Positions 22,801-35,036 of a DNA stretch of 64,000 nt are shown piece by piece. Positions within the stretch are counted from its first letter, which is position 1. Every line of letters begins with the position of its first letter. This DNA comes from Epiperipatus broadwayi (Eukaryota; Onychophora; Udeonychophora; Euonychophora; Peripatidae): assembly GCA_028023455.1 (NCBI GenBank), contig JAQFVV010006452.1, positions 732,501 to 796,500 on the forward strand. The letters run 5' to 3'. The notes under the pieces are model-generated. The model ran no database searches, was not told the origin of the DNA, and was given only the letters and a program-made list of their open reading frames with translations. A program made the translations under genes and the position numbers.

Positions 22801-24237
22801 CTTAAAACTATATATAATATACTTGTATTTAAATATTACATATAAATTATGTAGAAATAACTTATGGATAGTTTTATGAAATTATACTGGCATTTTTAAT
22901 CTGCTCCATTTCATTTTCTAAATACAAACTATATTGTTTTTTCATCACAGATAAATATATGAATGAAAATAAAAACAAAAAATGGAAGAATAAACTGAGG
23001 AGGAATATCCAGTATAGTAAAAATATATCCGAATGAGAAAAAAAGCAAAAGAAGTTATCATCATCATTAGTTGGCTTACAAAAACTGAATCTACACACTA
23101 AATTAAACAACTTTGTGTTGTTTCTTTAGACATAAAATTCTCATATCTGTTATTTTTTTTTTACCTAAGACTGATATTTAATTGCATTAATTTATACTCT
23201 CTTTTTATAATCCCTGCAGTCCACATGATCATATCTTTTATAATTAATCTCTAGGTACATACCCAATTTAATCTCTCTTCTCTTCTAGCCCCTCCCCCCA
23301 CATCCTCCGTGTTTTTTCTCCTCACATTGTTAAATCATATAACTTACTGTTCCATATAAAACATCCATGTTAAATATTGAGACTCTTGATTATAGAATTA
23401 GAAATTGGCATGTATCCTTTAGTGACCAATAGACAGAATAGAGTAACTAACTTTAATCATAGAACATAAGTCGTGAACTGTCTTTACACAAATACAATAA
23501 ATACAATAATGAAAAATTAACTGTCAATAAATTAAATCTTTTTACCAATTCTCCGTCTTCTGATTCACTTTTCTTTTTATGCAAAAATGATTACAGTGTC
23601 ACTTATAACAGATGTCACTAATTAGTTTTTTAAACAAAATTTGTTGTAATATTCCAATAATCTAAATACAAAAGAGATTATTACAATTTAAATACAACTT
23701 TACCTTACAAACTAAATTTAGCGTCATAATCTGTTTTTGTTTTTTTTTTTAATTTTGAATAATATTGGAAATAGAATAAATTTCTTTTAAAACTTATGTA
23801 CAATTTTGTTTAGATGATTTCTACAATTAAATAAATTATTAAAATGTACTTTTATGAACTAATTTTATATATATATATAAATGAATATTTCAAGTAAAAG
23901 TTAAATATTATAAATGTTTTATTATGTTTGTGTCATTTTTATCTATAAGTGCATACATATATTTGGCACATACATATATAAAATCGTAAGTTTTATTAAT
24001 TTACTATTTTCAAATCTATTGATCTGTTTTGCCTAGCTATAATAAATTTATAAATCTATTTGCAATCTAATTGGATAAATATTATAAGCTACTTTTTATT
24101 TTGGATATATATAATTTATGCACATATATTATTATGAAGCTACCATTTCAATATATATATATATCAAAACTATTCCAAATTTACAATTTAACCAGTATAG
24201 CCCAAAAAACTCTAAAACACCAACAATAGTATCACTG
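22801..24237. other. Unique AT-rich sequence
   Basis: No repeat family recognised. The 78-codon frame at 22874-23110 (minus) is Phe/Leu/Ser-rich and considered chance. Confidence 0.45.
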
Positions 24238-24402
24238 ACCCAAAATTCGCAACTCAACCAGACTAGCCAAAAAATAAATAATAAAGTCTAAAACACAACT
24301 AATGGTTTCACTGCTACAAGCAAACTTTTCAACTGAAACCATTGGTTGTGTTTTAGAGTTGTTGTTTTTTTTATTAGTCTGTTTGTGCTGTGAATTTGGG
24401 GT
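24238..24402. repeat. Foldback, about 165 bp
   Basis: ACCCAAAATTCGCAACTCAA at the left mirrors the TGCTGTGAATTTGGGGT end. CTAAAACACAACTAATGGTT is complementary to AACCATTGGTTGTGTTTTAG. The centre is near 24320. It could be a small MITE; flanks show no clear duplication. Confidence 0.7.
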
Positions 24403-26017
24403 AATCTTGATTATTTATCGATTAGTTTAGCTTTATGCTTTTAATGTTTATATGTATTGTAACGTGATAAAAATGGTGATGCCAAGAAAATGATAAATCT
24501 AATCTGAATAAAATATATCCCCTACCATTGGTCACCATGTTGTAAATAAAAAATTGATTATAATATATGATAATATAAAACACTTTACTATGTCTTAGAA
24601 TTGAGATGTCATTTATAATAATATACATCTAGCCTAAATGTGGAAAGTCGTTTTATAATAGCCATAAAAATGATTTGGCATTTTGTAAAAAATGCTACAT
24701 GTACATGATCATCATCAGCTAGTATTGGATAGCTACTTTGTCACAATAATAATGGATTTTCTATCTCCCTATCTTTCTATATTTGTTCAGTCAAAATTTG
24801 TCATAAAGAAATGCCTTTAAGATTTATATTATTTATCACAGAGCAAAACATGCATTAACAATTAGTAACTCTGTTAAAACTAACATTCTTTAGCTCAGTT
24901 ATTAATCACACTAAGCAATAACAATATTTTCCATACATAATTATTTAGATTGTCCACTACACTATCATAAAATATTAACAATCTCTATTAAAATCTAATT
25001 TATTCAGATTATATTTAAAAACTAAATAAAGAAAATGAGATCATTGCCCCAGACATCAACAAATCTATTCACAATTCCAAAGTAAACTACAATAAGCAGT
25101 GAAATCATATACCATTATCCTAAACAATCATGTATGCTTAAGATATCCATTTAAATAAGAATTGAATAAAACTAAATTCAAATCAATAAATAAATAAATT
25201 CCAACATACTTTACTAATCTAATATTATTTATAGTAATGCAAAATTTACTTTAATATTTAATGACATTCTATTTAAATCAACTAGTCTTTAAATAATGAT
25301 AATCACATTTTGAAAACGTTTTCTAAACTACACAATATTTATAATGTTTAAATAAAATAAACCTTCACTCAATTTTGTATCTATTTTAACAAAAAGTTAA
25401 TAATATAAACAATTCATTCATAATCTACATTAGATCAACATGCAGTTATTGCTTCAGTTATGTTTTAAAATGAAACACTCCACAAGAATTTATTATCAAT
25501 AAATTTTATAGATAATTTAACATTTTACAGTACCCAATCACATTATATACAATATACAATAGTTTTCTAGGTTGACTTACAATCACTGATATTATTCATC
25601 TACTTAAATCTCCAATCAATTGATTATGAAAATGGATTTTATAACAATTAAATTATATATGATGATAATTGGCAGTTATCCAGGCCAAAGATAATATTAT
25701 GTAATACTAGTTCATAAAATTTATGATCTGCACTTCAAAGAAGTTTAAAGGTAATTAAGACAGATCATTCTGACTAATGACAGAACAAAATCTATTAAGA
25801 TTTTTGTAACCAGACAAGATAAGCAAATAAACAATCAATTCTGAACTAATGAAATTATTTCTACCAGTAATATTTACTTAGATAAATAAACAAATATTTA
25901 AATGCAGTAACAAATATAAAATTTATATTTAATCGGATTTAAAAATGATGTATAAAAATATACATATATATATAAATCTATTTCACTTACCCAAATGGGG
26001 TTGATCTTTATTGATTT
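24403..26017. other. Unique AT-rich sequence
   Basis: No recognised feature. The short minus-strand frame at 24422-24628 lacks any motif. Confidence 0.45.
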
Positions 26018-26105
26018 ATAATAAAAGTTTATGACAGTAATATATATATAACAGACAAATGATAATAAAAGTTTATGACAGTAATATATATATAACAGAC
26101 AAATG
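26018..26105 (+). repeat. Perfect two-unit tandem repeat, 44 bp unit
   Basis: The unit beginning ATAATAAAAGTTTATGACAG and ending ACAGACAAATG occurs twice back to back without a visible mismatch, which indicates a recent duplication. Confidence 0.93.
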
Positions 26106-28362
26106 ATATTTGCAGTAGAGTCATAACCAGTTTAAAATATACAGTTCTATGTTTTTGTAATGTATGAATAATTGGTAGTCTATTACTGTATAGAATCAAT
26201 AAAAATAATAATAAAAAATATGTTTATGAAACTCCAAAAATGTGTTGTATGACAATAATACTATATAAAACTGAGGAAAGATTTGAAATATCCTCCTGAG
26301 ACTTCAAAGTGAATATAAGATGATAAAAAAAAATGTAGTCAAATAAAAATTGATTTCTATTTATTCATTAATGTGATTCCTAAATAATTAACTGAACATA
26401 AAACAAAAACTGTACTTTCTCTATACGAATATCCCAAGTTAAATTTGGCATATATATTAAAATTTTAAATACTTGAAAACATCAGGTCATATTAACCTAT
26501 TTCATCAGTAAGAGTTTAAATAGTGAGAACAAAAATGAATCTTTCTGACCTTTTTATAGCATGAATTCAATAATAATCCATATATATATACTATTCAATC
26601 CTAACTCTTAAAATGAAATATAAACAAATGTAAACTCACCTTTTTTTAACGCACAGAAAAAAATACATATACATAGAAATCATATCATCTAAATGAAAGT
26701 CTGTTCATTTTCATTCACTAGTCCATTGAGCTTCTGGTTCCTGATTTCTATCCTAATGTGTAGAGATGATTTTCCTTTGAGTAGGAAAGCTGAGCATAAA
26801 TGATAACTATCATGGGTTTGAATCCAATTACTTTCATTTAAATTCTATTTTCTTTTAAGCATATAAATATATCCAAGCCTTTAAAACAATAGGTACTTAG
26901 TCAATGGAAAATTACATACCACTAGCTTTATTTTCCTTTTCATTGATAATCATGTGTAAAGAATTTTTTCATTGACAAAAATGCAGCTGTATCCAAGTGA
27001 ATAATAAATGCCAACTTTTTCTTTCCAGATTAAGAAAGTGAAATTTAGATTGTTTGATACTACACATGAGTTAAATTGATCAATCTTGTAAAATCCATTG
27101 ATCTAAAAGATGATATTCATATATACATAATTAGTGTTGATGGAATTCTAGATTTTTGACAACAGAGTGTTTTTTATAGCTGACTTGCACATTTTGATGG
27201 TTTTTGTTTTGTTGTTTTACATTTTGCTGTAACCCAGGAATTTTATCAATGAACTGGCCCCAATTGAATGAGATGATAATTAAAATTTTATTCTTCCACA
27301 GTTTACAAAATTAACCACTTAAACAATCAAATTTGATATTTTTAAAGGCAGATATAAATGTATCCATTATAGACAACTACAAAATTACAAGACCTCAAAT
27401 TATAGTGTCCCCCTTCTATTTATATGATAATCTTGATGATGTTACTGTTGTCATGGTGGCTTTTGAAAATCACTCAAATTTAATTTGATGTTGTAAAAAT
27501 TGTTCAAAAAAATTTGCCTCCAATTAACAAGCAAAGTGGAATTTTAAATAATTGAACACAGTGAAAATAAAATCTTGTTTTATAAGTTCAATATTATTTT
27601 TCATTTCAAGCCAAAATAAAGTACAATTTTAATATTTTTTAATTTATATATATATATTACATGTTTTTAATTTGTTTTGTCAATAACTAATTTATAAACA
27701 CACATATAGGAAATATAAAACATTTAATCTTGTAATATGTGTTGCTATGGTGATTGTAATAACAGAAATTGAAAGGTGTAATACTTAATAATAATATTGA
27801 TTTTATTCAAGTAAGTATTCATTTAGCTATTTTCAAAATCTATTTATTTATTTACTTAATTTTTTTTCTGAAAGCATTAGATTGCCATGGTTATTTAGTT
27901 AACATTATATTTCAAGACTTCCATTATCCATGGATCAAGTAAAATGAAAACTAAACAATATCAACAAACTTTTTTTTTCTTTTAAATACTGTGACTTACA
28001 GCATTAATCTTGATACTTACAATATATAATATTCAAATTTATATATACTGTAATATTCCCATTCAGTTCTTCTAACCATCTCTATCTTATATACCCTTTT
28101 ACTCTCTACCATATTAACTCTATACTAAACAATACAGTATCACAATAATAAAGTATAAGCCTCTTTATGGAGCTTGAAATTTGCTACACATAAAATTTAT
28201 AGGATAGACTTAAATGACAGTTACAATGGAGAGACTTTAACATTGGGAGGTATAGATCACTCTCCACAATGGCATTACTATTATGGAAATTCTCCTGCTA
28301 CTATATTATTATAATGATTGAAAAAATTCCTACAATAGGCAATGACTAACCTAATATTCTAG
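26106..28362. other. Unique AT-rich sequence
   Basis: No recognised repeat or gene. A GGGTTTGAATCCAATTAC near 26814 resembles an isolated tRNA B-box, with no supporting tRNA fold. Confidence 0.4.
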
Positions 28363-28680
28363 CTTTAATAAGGATTCAATGTGTGTTTAAATGAATTTAT
28401 AATTACAACTTTAAATTATCATAATAGCTAACTATAAGATTTTTTCATTAACTCGTAAATCGAAACCGCTTCAGCTTCATCTATTCATATAGAAAGTAGG
28501 TTGAAGTAAAGAAGGGTTTCTCTCTTTTCTTCCAAAGCATAAGCTTGTTGTTAAGACCTGTAGAGGTCTCTACCTTCGCATTTTCATGTGCATATTCTTA
28601 AGGTTTACAGCCTTAGTAAATATTACTTACATATTCAATGTGCATTTAAATGAATTTATAATTACAACTTTAATAAGGAT
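28363..28680 (-). mobile_element. Family H retroposon with terminal direct repeats and 13 bp target duplication
   Basis: The element at 28376-28667 is flanked by perfect CTTTAATAAGGAT (28363-28375 and 28668-28680). Its own ends are a 33 bp direct repeat (28376-28408 and 28635-28667; TCAATGTGxxTTTAAATGAA then TTTATAATTACAA). Between them is the family H core GACCTGTAGAGGTCTCTACC. It has no tRNA promoter or A-tail that I can see. The target duplication argues for retroposition, and the terminal direct repeats are unusual for a SINE. Confidence 0.7.
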
Positions 28681-30086
28681 GTAAACTATTCTATAATTTA
28701 AGAATCATCAACTAATAACATTAACACAATTATCCTAACCTAAACTAATTAATGCTACCCTATGGCTATCTCAGGGATCATGAGTATTCTCTTCAACAAT
28801 ATATTATGATTAATTTGATTAATAGTGAAATATTTAAATCACAAGAGGGATTTTACTGGGACCCAACCATTTCAAAATCATTTACTATTACAAACTATTC
28901 ATAGTTTCCTATAAAAAAATTAATCTAACTTTAATAATAATAAGGCATGGAAATCAACAATGGCTATATACTCATTAATCTCATAATCTATAACTTAATC
29001 TACTTTCCTATAATTGGTTCTCATACTTATAACAATAACAATTGCTCAAGAATACTCATTTTATTATAATCAAACCTTTATTATGCCATTATTATATATA
29101 AACTTAGTTCACTGAAATATATCACATAATTAATTAGCATTTACTTGCTGTGATCAGATCCTTTTGAACCACAGACTTTAAAACATATTGGTCAGTAACT
29201 TGCACTCTGAAATAAGATATTGCTTTAAATTTATGATATAATATATTTTCAATAAGATTACAAACTCAAGATGTGACTTTTAACATACTACTAATTTCTA
29301 TTATATGCTATCCATTTGGTAATACTGAATAGTATTTTTCACAGGGATCTTCAAGATTTTTTTATATAACAATTTGAAGTACTATGCCTCTACAAGCAGT
29401 TGTGAGTTAGTGTATTAATTATAAACAATTAAACAGAACTCCTCAAATAAGACATGTAATCAAAATATGATCTATATCATTTTATGTGGATAATATGCTT
29501 TATTGATGTGACCTTGTGATGGAAATGACTCTCAGACACAATGAAACCAATATAGCAAAGTCAAATTAATATCGTCTTTTATTTACAACAATACTAATAA
29601 ACAACAAAAACATACGCACATTAGGTTAAATACTTCATTAACAATAATAAAGAAATTAATAAGCATGAAACTATTTATACATTGATAATAATTTATTTAC
29701 ATTCTTAAATTTAATGATTATGATATCCACTTTACCCTACCCACAGTTTATATCTAGTTCTTTTGAAATTATCAATTTATTATTTTATTATTATGTATGT
29801 TTTCATACTAATCTGATATATTAGCATCATTCATGAGTTATCTGAGATATTCATGGTCATTTTCCATATTACATGATCTTTTATAACTTCCAATACATTA
29901 ATAAACTTGTAATAGTAAATTATGTTTAATATTTAAAATGAGTTTACAATTGTATAGTCCAATCGTATTAACAAAATTATTACTGGTATGATAAGTAACA
30001 AAAAAATAAAGACAATATTTATGATGTATTTAAAATGAATAATAAAGTTAGGATTCTTTATCATATGATGAAATTCATTTAATCCA

Positions 30087-30091
<5 letters not shown>
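28681..30091. other. Unique AT-rich sequence
   Basis: A mitochondrial-like reading of 28740-29130 with TGA as Trp was considered and not accepted. No other feature seen. Confidence 0.4.

Positions 30092-30173
<82 letters not shown>
30092..30173. repeat. (CT)n microsatellite
   Basis: About 41 CT units without interruption. It produces a spurious Arg-Glu repeat frame on the minus strand. Confidence 0.97.
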
Positions 30174-30177
<4 letters not shown>

Positions 30178-33125
30178 TAGTGTTTTATATTGATCTTAGA
30201 TCTCAGTTGTTCTTATTTATTTGGTCATTTATTCAAGTTTTATCCACCTATATAGGACCTTTGTTTCATACATGATTCTACTATCTACAAACCACTCTAT
30301 CCAGGTTTAAGAGGAAACCCATACAGTCCTTTTTAAAATATTGTATCTACCTTCAATGCACACTATTTTAGTATTTACTATAACTTTAGAGAGATGAGCC
30401 ACTGATTTGAATAACTACTATCCTAATGGAGGGATGGAGATATCCTTTTATTTATGATGTGTTATATTTTGGTAGGTAATCATTTTCTTAATGAACTTTT
30501 CCAATTCTATCTTGGCTTCTTTAATAAGCACTTATAGTATGTACCACAATCATTTCTTTGCTTAAAATTCTCCTATCTTTTCCTACTAACTATCATAGTA
30601 GCACAAAGATTAATCCCATTTAACCCTTCATCAGCTCTTCAAAACACTATTTTATATATTCTAGCCTGGAATTTTAACTCACCTTCTCCTGCAGTGTATT
30701 CAGTATCTAATATTCCACCAATTCTATACCAATAATATAATATAATCTTCTCATGAAATATTCTCCTACCTATATTTGCCATCACGTCACAAAGCAAATA
30801 ATCCATTTATATTATTATTATTAATCAGGAGAGTTTTTTAAATAAATGAGATCATGATACAGTCTTAAATCAACATTCACTCATGCTTACTCTCATAAAT
30901 ATTACATTTTATCATGTATTTATTATACTTTTCCGAGAATCTTATCCAATTTTATGTATGATTACTAGTTCGTTCCTCTCTGTTAAGTAGTACATTTAAC
31001 AATAACAACTTTGAGATATCTTTTAATGTGTATCAGCATTAATTTACTAAAAATTTATACTGGCTCACAATATACAACTTAAACATTATACCCCCCCTTC
31101 ACACACACACACTCTCACATTATAACTCATGGTTACTTTCTTCCTATATTTAAGCATACTTTTAACATTATATACTAGATTGCAAACGTAAATTCTTTAG
31201 ATCACTACTATGAAAATATTTTGCATTTGTATTTCATATCAAACAAGAAAATTATTACTAATAAATTTAAAATTGAAATCCTTTTCACCTTGTTCTTTTT
31301 TTCTTTTTTAAATCTCCTTTCAAAAATTTTTTTTAGTTTAATATTACCATGGTTACCCTGTAGAATTTTACCATTCATCACACATTTGTGTGTTTCTCCT
31401 TTCTTCATATTTTTAAAATACACGCATAGTAAATAAAACAGACACACAAGCACAATTAATGGGACAAAAGTTCTGAATTGGAAGCATCCTTCATTCTGGC
31501 TAGTTTGTAGCTCTATGTGCATAATTGTGCTAATAAAGAAAAATGCACTACAAAAGTGTTTCATAAATCTTCTTAACAGATCATATTATTTTGTTTTTCA
31601 ATGCACACATTAAAACAAGTTTAACTAAGATTTCAGTAATTTCACTTCAGCATTTTTCCCCCCTCTCCTGTTATTTATTAGACTGGGAAAATTTGTAAAC
31701 ATATGTCTGATAAATTTGTTTAATTCTTTAGCTCCAAGTATATTTATATTTGTGACTATCATTTCTTATTCAAAGTTACACAGACACTTAACTTATCCTT
31801 CCCAGTTTAATGTTCCATTCTTAAAGTCCTAAAATAAAATTTAATTTTTCTTTGAATATAAGAAATTTTAATTCTTTTTTTTTTTCATTATTAAATAGAA
31901 GTCTGATATTTTTTTTTTTTAATTTTGTAAACTATTTCTTAACGATCAATGGTTCAATTCAAAATAAGATTACTTTTCTTAACCATATTACTCTTGACTA
32001 ATTATTTTTAACATTCAATAAAGTATTTTTATAGGCTTTAAAATTTTCTTTCTGGGAAATTTTGGATTCGTTTCTCCTTTTTAATCTATAATTAACAAAA
32101 ACATATAACTTAACATAGACAAATAAATGCTTTCTTATGTAAATGCAGTTAAGTTTCTCTTGGAAGCAATGTAGTTCTTGTTCCTTTCTCATGATTATCA
32201 TAAACAAAATCAAAACAACATTGATTTTTCAACTTCTTGGGTATTATTATGCTATAAGGTATATCAGGATTGGCAGTTAGGTCACAATGAAAATTAATTT
32301 AACTTACTGCATGGTGTTTATAATTAACCTTAGATAGCTTTTTAAACACAATTTTTACTGCTTAAGACTTTAAATATTTTAATTTTTATAACTTTTTTAT
32401 GGAAAACAAAAAATAAATTGAGACTGCTATTTACTTTATATTTTTTCTTGAATTTCTCTCTTCGATTGTCTGCTACTATTTTTTTCTTAAAAATCATGAG
32501 ATAAAGTGATGCCAAAAAACTACTTACTAAACTCTCATTGGTCAATATCCCAAATCAACTTGTACAACTTTTAAATTGAAGATTTTTCTGTTTCTATTTA
32601 AAATAATTAAAATCAATAAATATTTTACAAATGAAATAAATTTACATCATTTCTTTAAGACTAAAATTTTCATTCTCATTATGTTTATAATATATGATGT
32701 GAGTTGAATTTAAATATAAAGTTTACTAATAAATATTTATACTTAAAATATATTATTATTACAATAATTTATAATAAATTATTATCTTGTAATCAACAAT
32801 TGTTCCTTCTTTCCTTAATGGCAATATGTTTTTAACTTTTGAAGAAACATCACAATAAAATATATTAAAATCAAATTTAGATGTAACAATGTTTATTTAG
32901 ATTTACAACTAGTATATTAAAATTATGTAATGGGCTATACTACAAATGATTATAAATAATGATGATTATAACATCTCTACAGACTTTTTTCTTTAATAAT
33001 ATTTTTTTATCATTTATTCCTATTATAATTATTACTATTATCTTAATTCATAAATTTAAAATTTTGGAGTTATACTTTACATTTTATATGCTATTCTTCC
33101 CATGGATAACCAATCAAAAGGTTAC
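30174..33125. other. Unique sequence with a pyrimidine-rich plus strand
   Basis: Largely C/T-biased on the plus strand with CA and C runs near 31090-31115. The only frame of interest is on the minus strand at 31208-31564 (annotated separately). No repeat family member seen. Confidence 0.4.
31208..31564 (-). other. Unassigned 118-codon open frame with a hydrophobic segment
   Basis: The longest open frame in this non-repetitive stretch. Residues 1-17 are hydrophobic. Residues 32-51 (TFVPLIVLVCLFYLLCVYFK) could span a membrane, followed by a Lys-rich tail. The first part is less AT-biased than its surroundings. No family is recognised. It could be an exon of a membrane protein or a chance frame; two further minus-strand frames up to 32.5 kb are lower in complexity. 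Confidence 0.15.
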
Positions 33126-33126
33126 A

Positions 33127-33195
<69 letters not shown>
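33126..33195. repeat. (TA)n microsatellite
   Basis: TA run of about 35 units with one interruption near 33151. Confidence 0.95.
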
Positions 33196-33199
<4 letters not shown>

Positions 33200-33373
33200 T
33201 AATATTTATATAATTTAATTTATTTTATTAGAAGTACTTTTGACTATATTTCTTTTAGTCTTTGTCAACTATATAATGTTGATTATTCACCGTTAAATAG
33301 TTGACAAAGACTAAAAAAAATGTAGTCAAAAGTACTTCTTATAAAATAAATTAACTTATATGAATATTACTGT
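33196..33373. repeat. Foldback G, about 178 bp
   Basis: ACAGTAATATT at the left mirrors AATATTACTGT at the right. AGAAGTACTTTTGACTA and TAGTCTTTGTCAACTAT both have their complements in the other arm, with the axis near 33284. The left end abuts a TA microsatellite. A half copy lies at 57.8 kb. Probably a small non-autonomous element. Confidence 0.82.
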
Positions 33374-33429
33374 ATTTAATATATATATAAATTTGAATAT
33401 TACATATATTTTGGAAAGAATACAAACAT

Positions 33430-33575
33430 CAAAATTAATATATATATATATATATATATATAACAAACTAACCAAAGGAAATACATATAAAAACAAAAAA
33501 AAGACTTATAAATCCAATAAATAATATAATATTTATTGGATTTATAAGTCTTTTTTTGTTTATATATATATATAG
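33430..33575. repeat. (TA)n flanking a strong 70 bp hairpin
   Basis: AAAGACTTATAAATCCAATA is followed, across a short ATAATATA loop, by its exact complement and then TTTTTTTGTTTA. TA runs lie on both sides (33430-33461 and 33562-33575). Confidence 0.85.
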
Positions 33576-33910
33576 TAAATCAAGATTAATACTCCAACAC
33601 TAGTCTATTTGTTAAATAAATGAAATACTCTTAATCAAAAGTGCAAGATAAAAAATTTTTAGAGGAAAGATGTTCATCTTTTCTCTTTACCTCAATTTAT
33701 ATATAGAGGCTAATCTTAAGTATGTTGGAGAGAAAGTATGAAGATATAAATCAATCATATTACTTTATTAAAGCTATATTTCAAATTGCTTTATATTATT
33801 GTAAATGATGTGATAGCTTTGTCAATATCAAATCAAATAACAAAATATGGAAATACATACTTCCCAGCAGTTAATATTATATAATATATCAAGATTAATA
33901 TTCCAGCACT
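33576..33910. other. AT-rich sequence with a short repeated phrase
   Basis: TCAAGATTAATACTCCAACA near 33580 recurs as TCAAGATTAATATTCCAGCA near 33888, each followed by a GTCTATTT/GGTTTATTT stretch. It looks like the edge of an unrecognised element. Confidence 0.4.
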
Positions 33911-33921
33911 GGTTTATTTAG

Positions 33922-33952
<31 letters not shown>

Positions 33953-33973
33953 CTTAATGTTTTGGTTTATTTA

Positions 33974-34007
<34 letters not shown>

Positions 34008-34018
34008 CTTAATGTTTT
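33911..34018 (+). repeat. Two-unit tandem repeat, 53 bp unit with TA core
   Basis: GGTTTATTTAGTA, a TA run, then ATAATACTTAATGTTTT occurs twice in succession (starts 33911 and 33964). Confidence 0.9.
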
Positions 34019-34301
34019 CACAGTTACATGATGTAGATAAAATATTTTTTGATATAAACCATGTATTATTTTGCATTACAATCCGATATTTCGACAAACT
34101 AGCAACCACCATTATCAAGATTAACTTTTGAAAGTACAATACATGCAGCCATACATGTCTATGCACCATGAATAAGTGTTAATTAATCACATTCATAACC
34201 ACATTATGAAAATATAGAAAACATATTGTCTAATGACAATGATTAATGAAATATTTAATTAATTTTCAGGCATACATGGTTTGTTAATGACATTTTACAT
34301 T
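34019..34301. other. AT-rich sequence with a possible Penelope-like end
   Basis: On the minus strand, 34120-34085 reads CTTGATAATGGTGG, then TTTGTCGAAATATCGG, resembling the 'CTGATGA ... GTCGAAA' endings common in Penelope-like elements, with the CTGATGA changed. No protein remnant is attached. Confidence 0.3.
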
Positions 34302-34442
34302 TATCATCATCAACCATTATTAATCTACTGCAAGATGAAGGTCTCCCCAAGTTCAATCCATATTCTCTGATCTTTATCTTCTCTTCACCATATCACCCCT
34401 GCACACTTTCTTATTTCATCCATCCATCTCATATGTGGTCAC
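34302..34442 (-). mobile_element. RTE LINE 3' end fragment
   Basis: Matches 14580-14715 closely: ATCATCATCAACCATTATTA, CTGCAAGATGAAGGTCTCCC, CCTGCACACTTTCTTATTTC, CATCCATCTCATATGTGGTC. Only the last 140 bp of the LINE remain, a typical 5'-truncated insertion. Confidence 0.85.
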
Positions 34443-34738
34443 TTAAGATTTAGGTTTATATATGTGTGTATATTAAATTCGTATTTATTTATATATTACA
34501 GAATGTAATAATAATAATTGATAACTTCTAATTATAAACGTTGTACTGTATTGTAAAAACTGGACTTAACATTTTCTTAACTTTTAAACCAATATAAATA
34601 GAATTAAAATACTGCACTGAATAAAATTTTATAGGTAGAATTTAAAATCTTCTATTATCTAGACAATGTTGTAAAGTTGTCTTATCATTCGTAACTACCA
34701 GTCTTATTTTTTATTAATTTTGGGATGCATATACGTTT
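34443..34738. other. Unique AT-rich sequence
   Basis: Short gap between two oppositely oriented LINE tails. Nothing recognised. Confidence 0.4.
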
Positions 34739-34864
34739 TAAATTCTGGATATTAAATAAACTATCAAGAGATTGTAAAAGACCCAGAAAAAAAGATAGGA
34801 GAAGATGGATTGAACTTGGAGAGACTTTCATCCTGCAGTGGATTGATAATGGTTGATGATGATA
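34739..34864 (+). mobile_element. RTE LINE 3' end fragment, internally deleted
   Basis: Runs AAGAGATTGTAAAAGACCC, AGATGGATTGAACTTGGAGA, CCTGCAGTGGATTGATAATG, GTTGATGATGAT. It matches the complement of 14585-14760 but lacks the central 60-70 bp. It points opposite to the fragment at 34302. Confidence 0.8.
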
Positions 34865-34905
34865 GCACAATTTAAAGAACAACTAAAAAAAATTTTTTTG
34901 TTTAG

Positions 34906-35036
34906 AAAATATTTACTTTTTTTTTTTTTCTCATGTGTCATAGCATCAGCCGGGAAGCGAACGCGCTAACGGAGACAACTGCTTATAAAGCAGCTGTCGC
35001 TGACCTCTCGACCACCAATGCTTGACAAAATATTTA
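34906..35036 (-). mobile_element. tRNA-derived SINE, copy 1, with target-site duplication
   Basis: The element at 34916-35026 lies between AAAATATTTA (34906-34915) and AAAATATTTA (35027-35036). Read on the minus strand, the tRNA-like head has GCATTGGTGG, the A-box-like TGGTCGAGAGG, a CTGC/GCAG stem around TTTATAA, and the B-box-like GTTCGCTTCC. It ends GCTATGACACATGAG and then an A tract. The body is only a tRNA-like head plus a short tail, about 110 bp. Confidence 0.85.

Noticed and set aside
26814-26832. Isolated tRNA B-box-like GGGTTTGAATCC, also near 10829
   Set aside because: No A-box, acceptor stem or anticodon arm at the right distance.
28740-29130. Possible nuclear copy of mitochondrial DNA
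   Set aside because: With TGA as Trp a long frame appears, but no mitochondrial protein motif could be matched and other frames look equally good. Base composition alone explains it.
29933-30175. Arg-Glu repeat open frame
   Set aside because: Produced by the CT/GA microsatellite.
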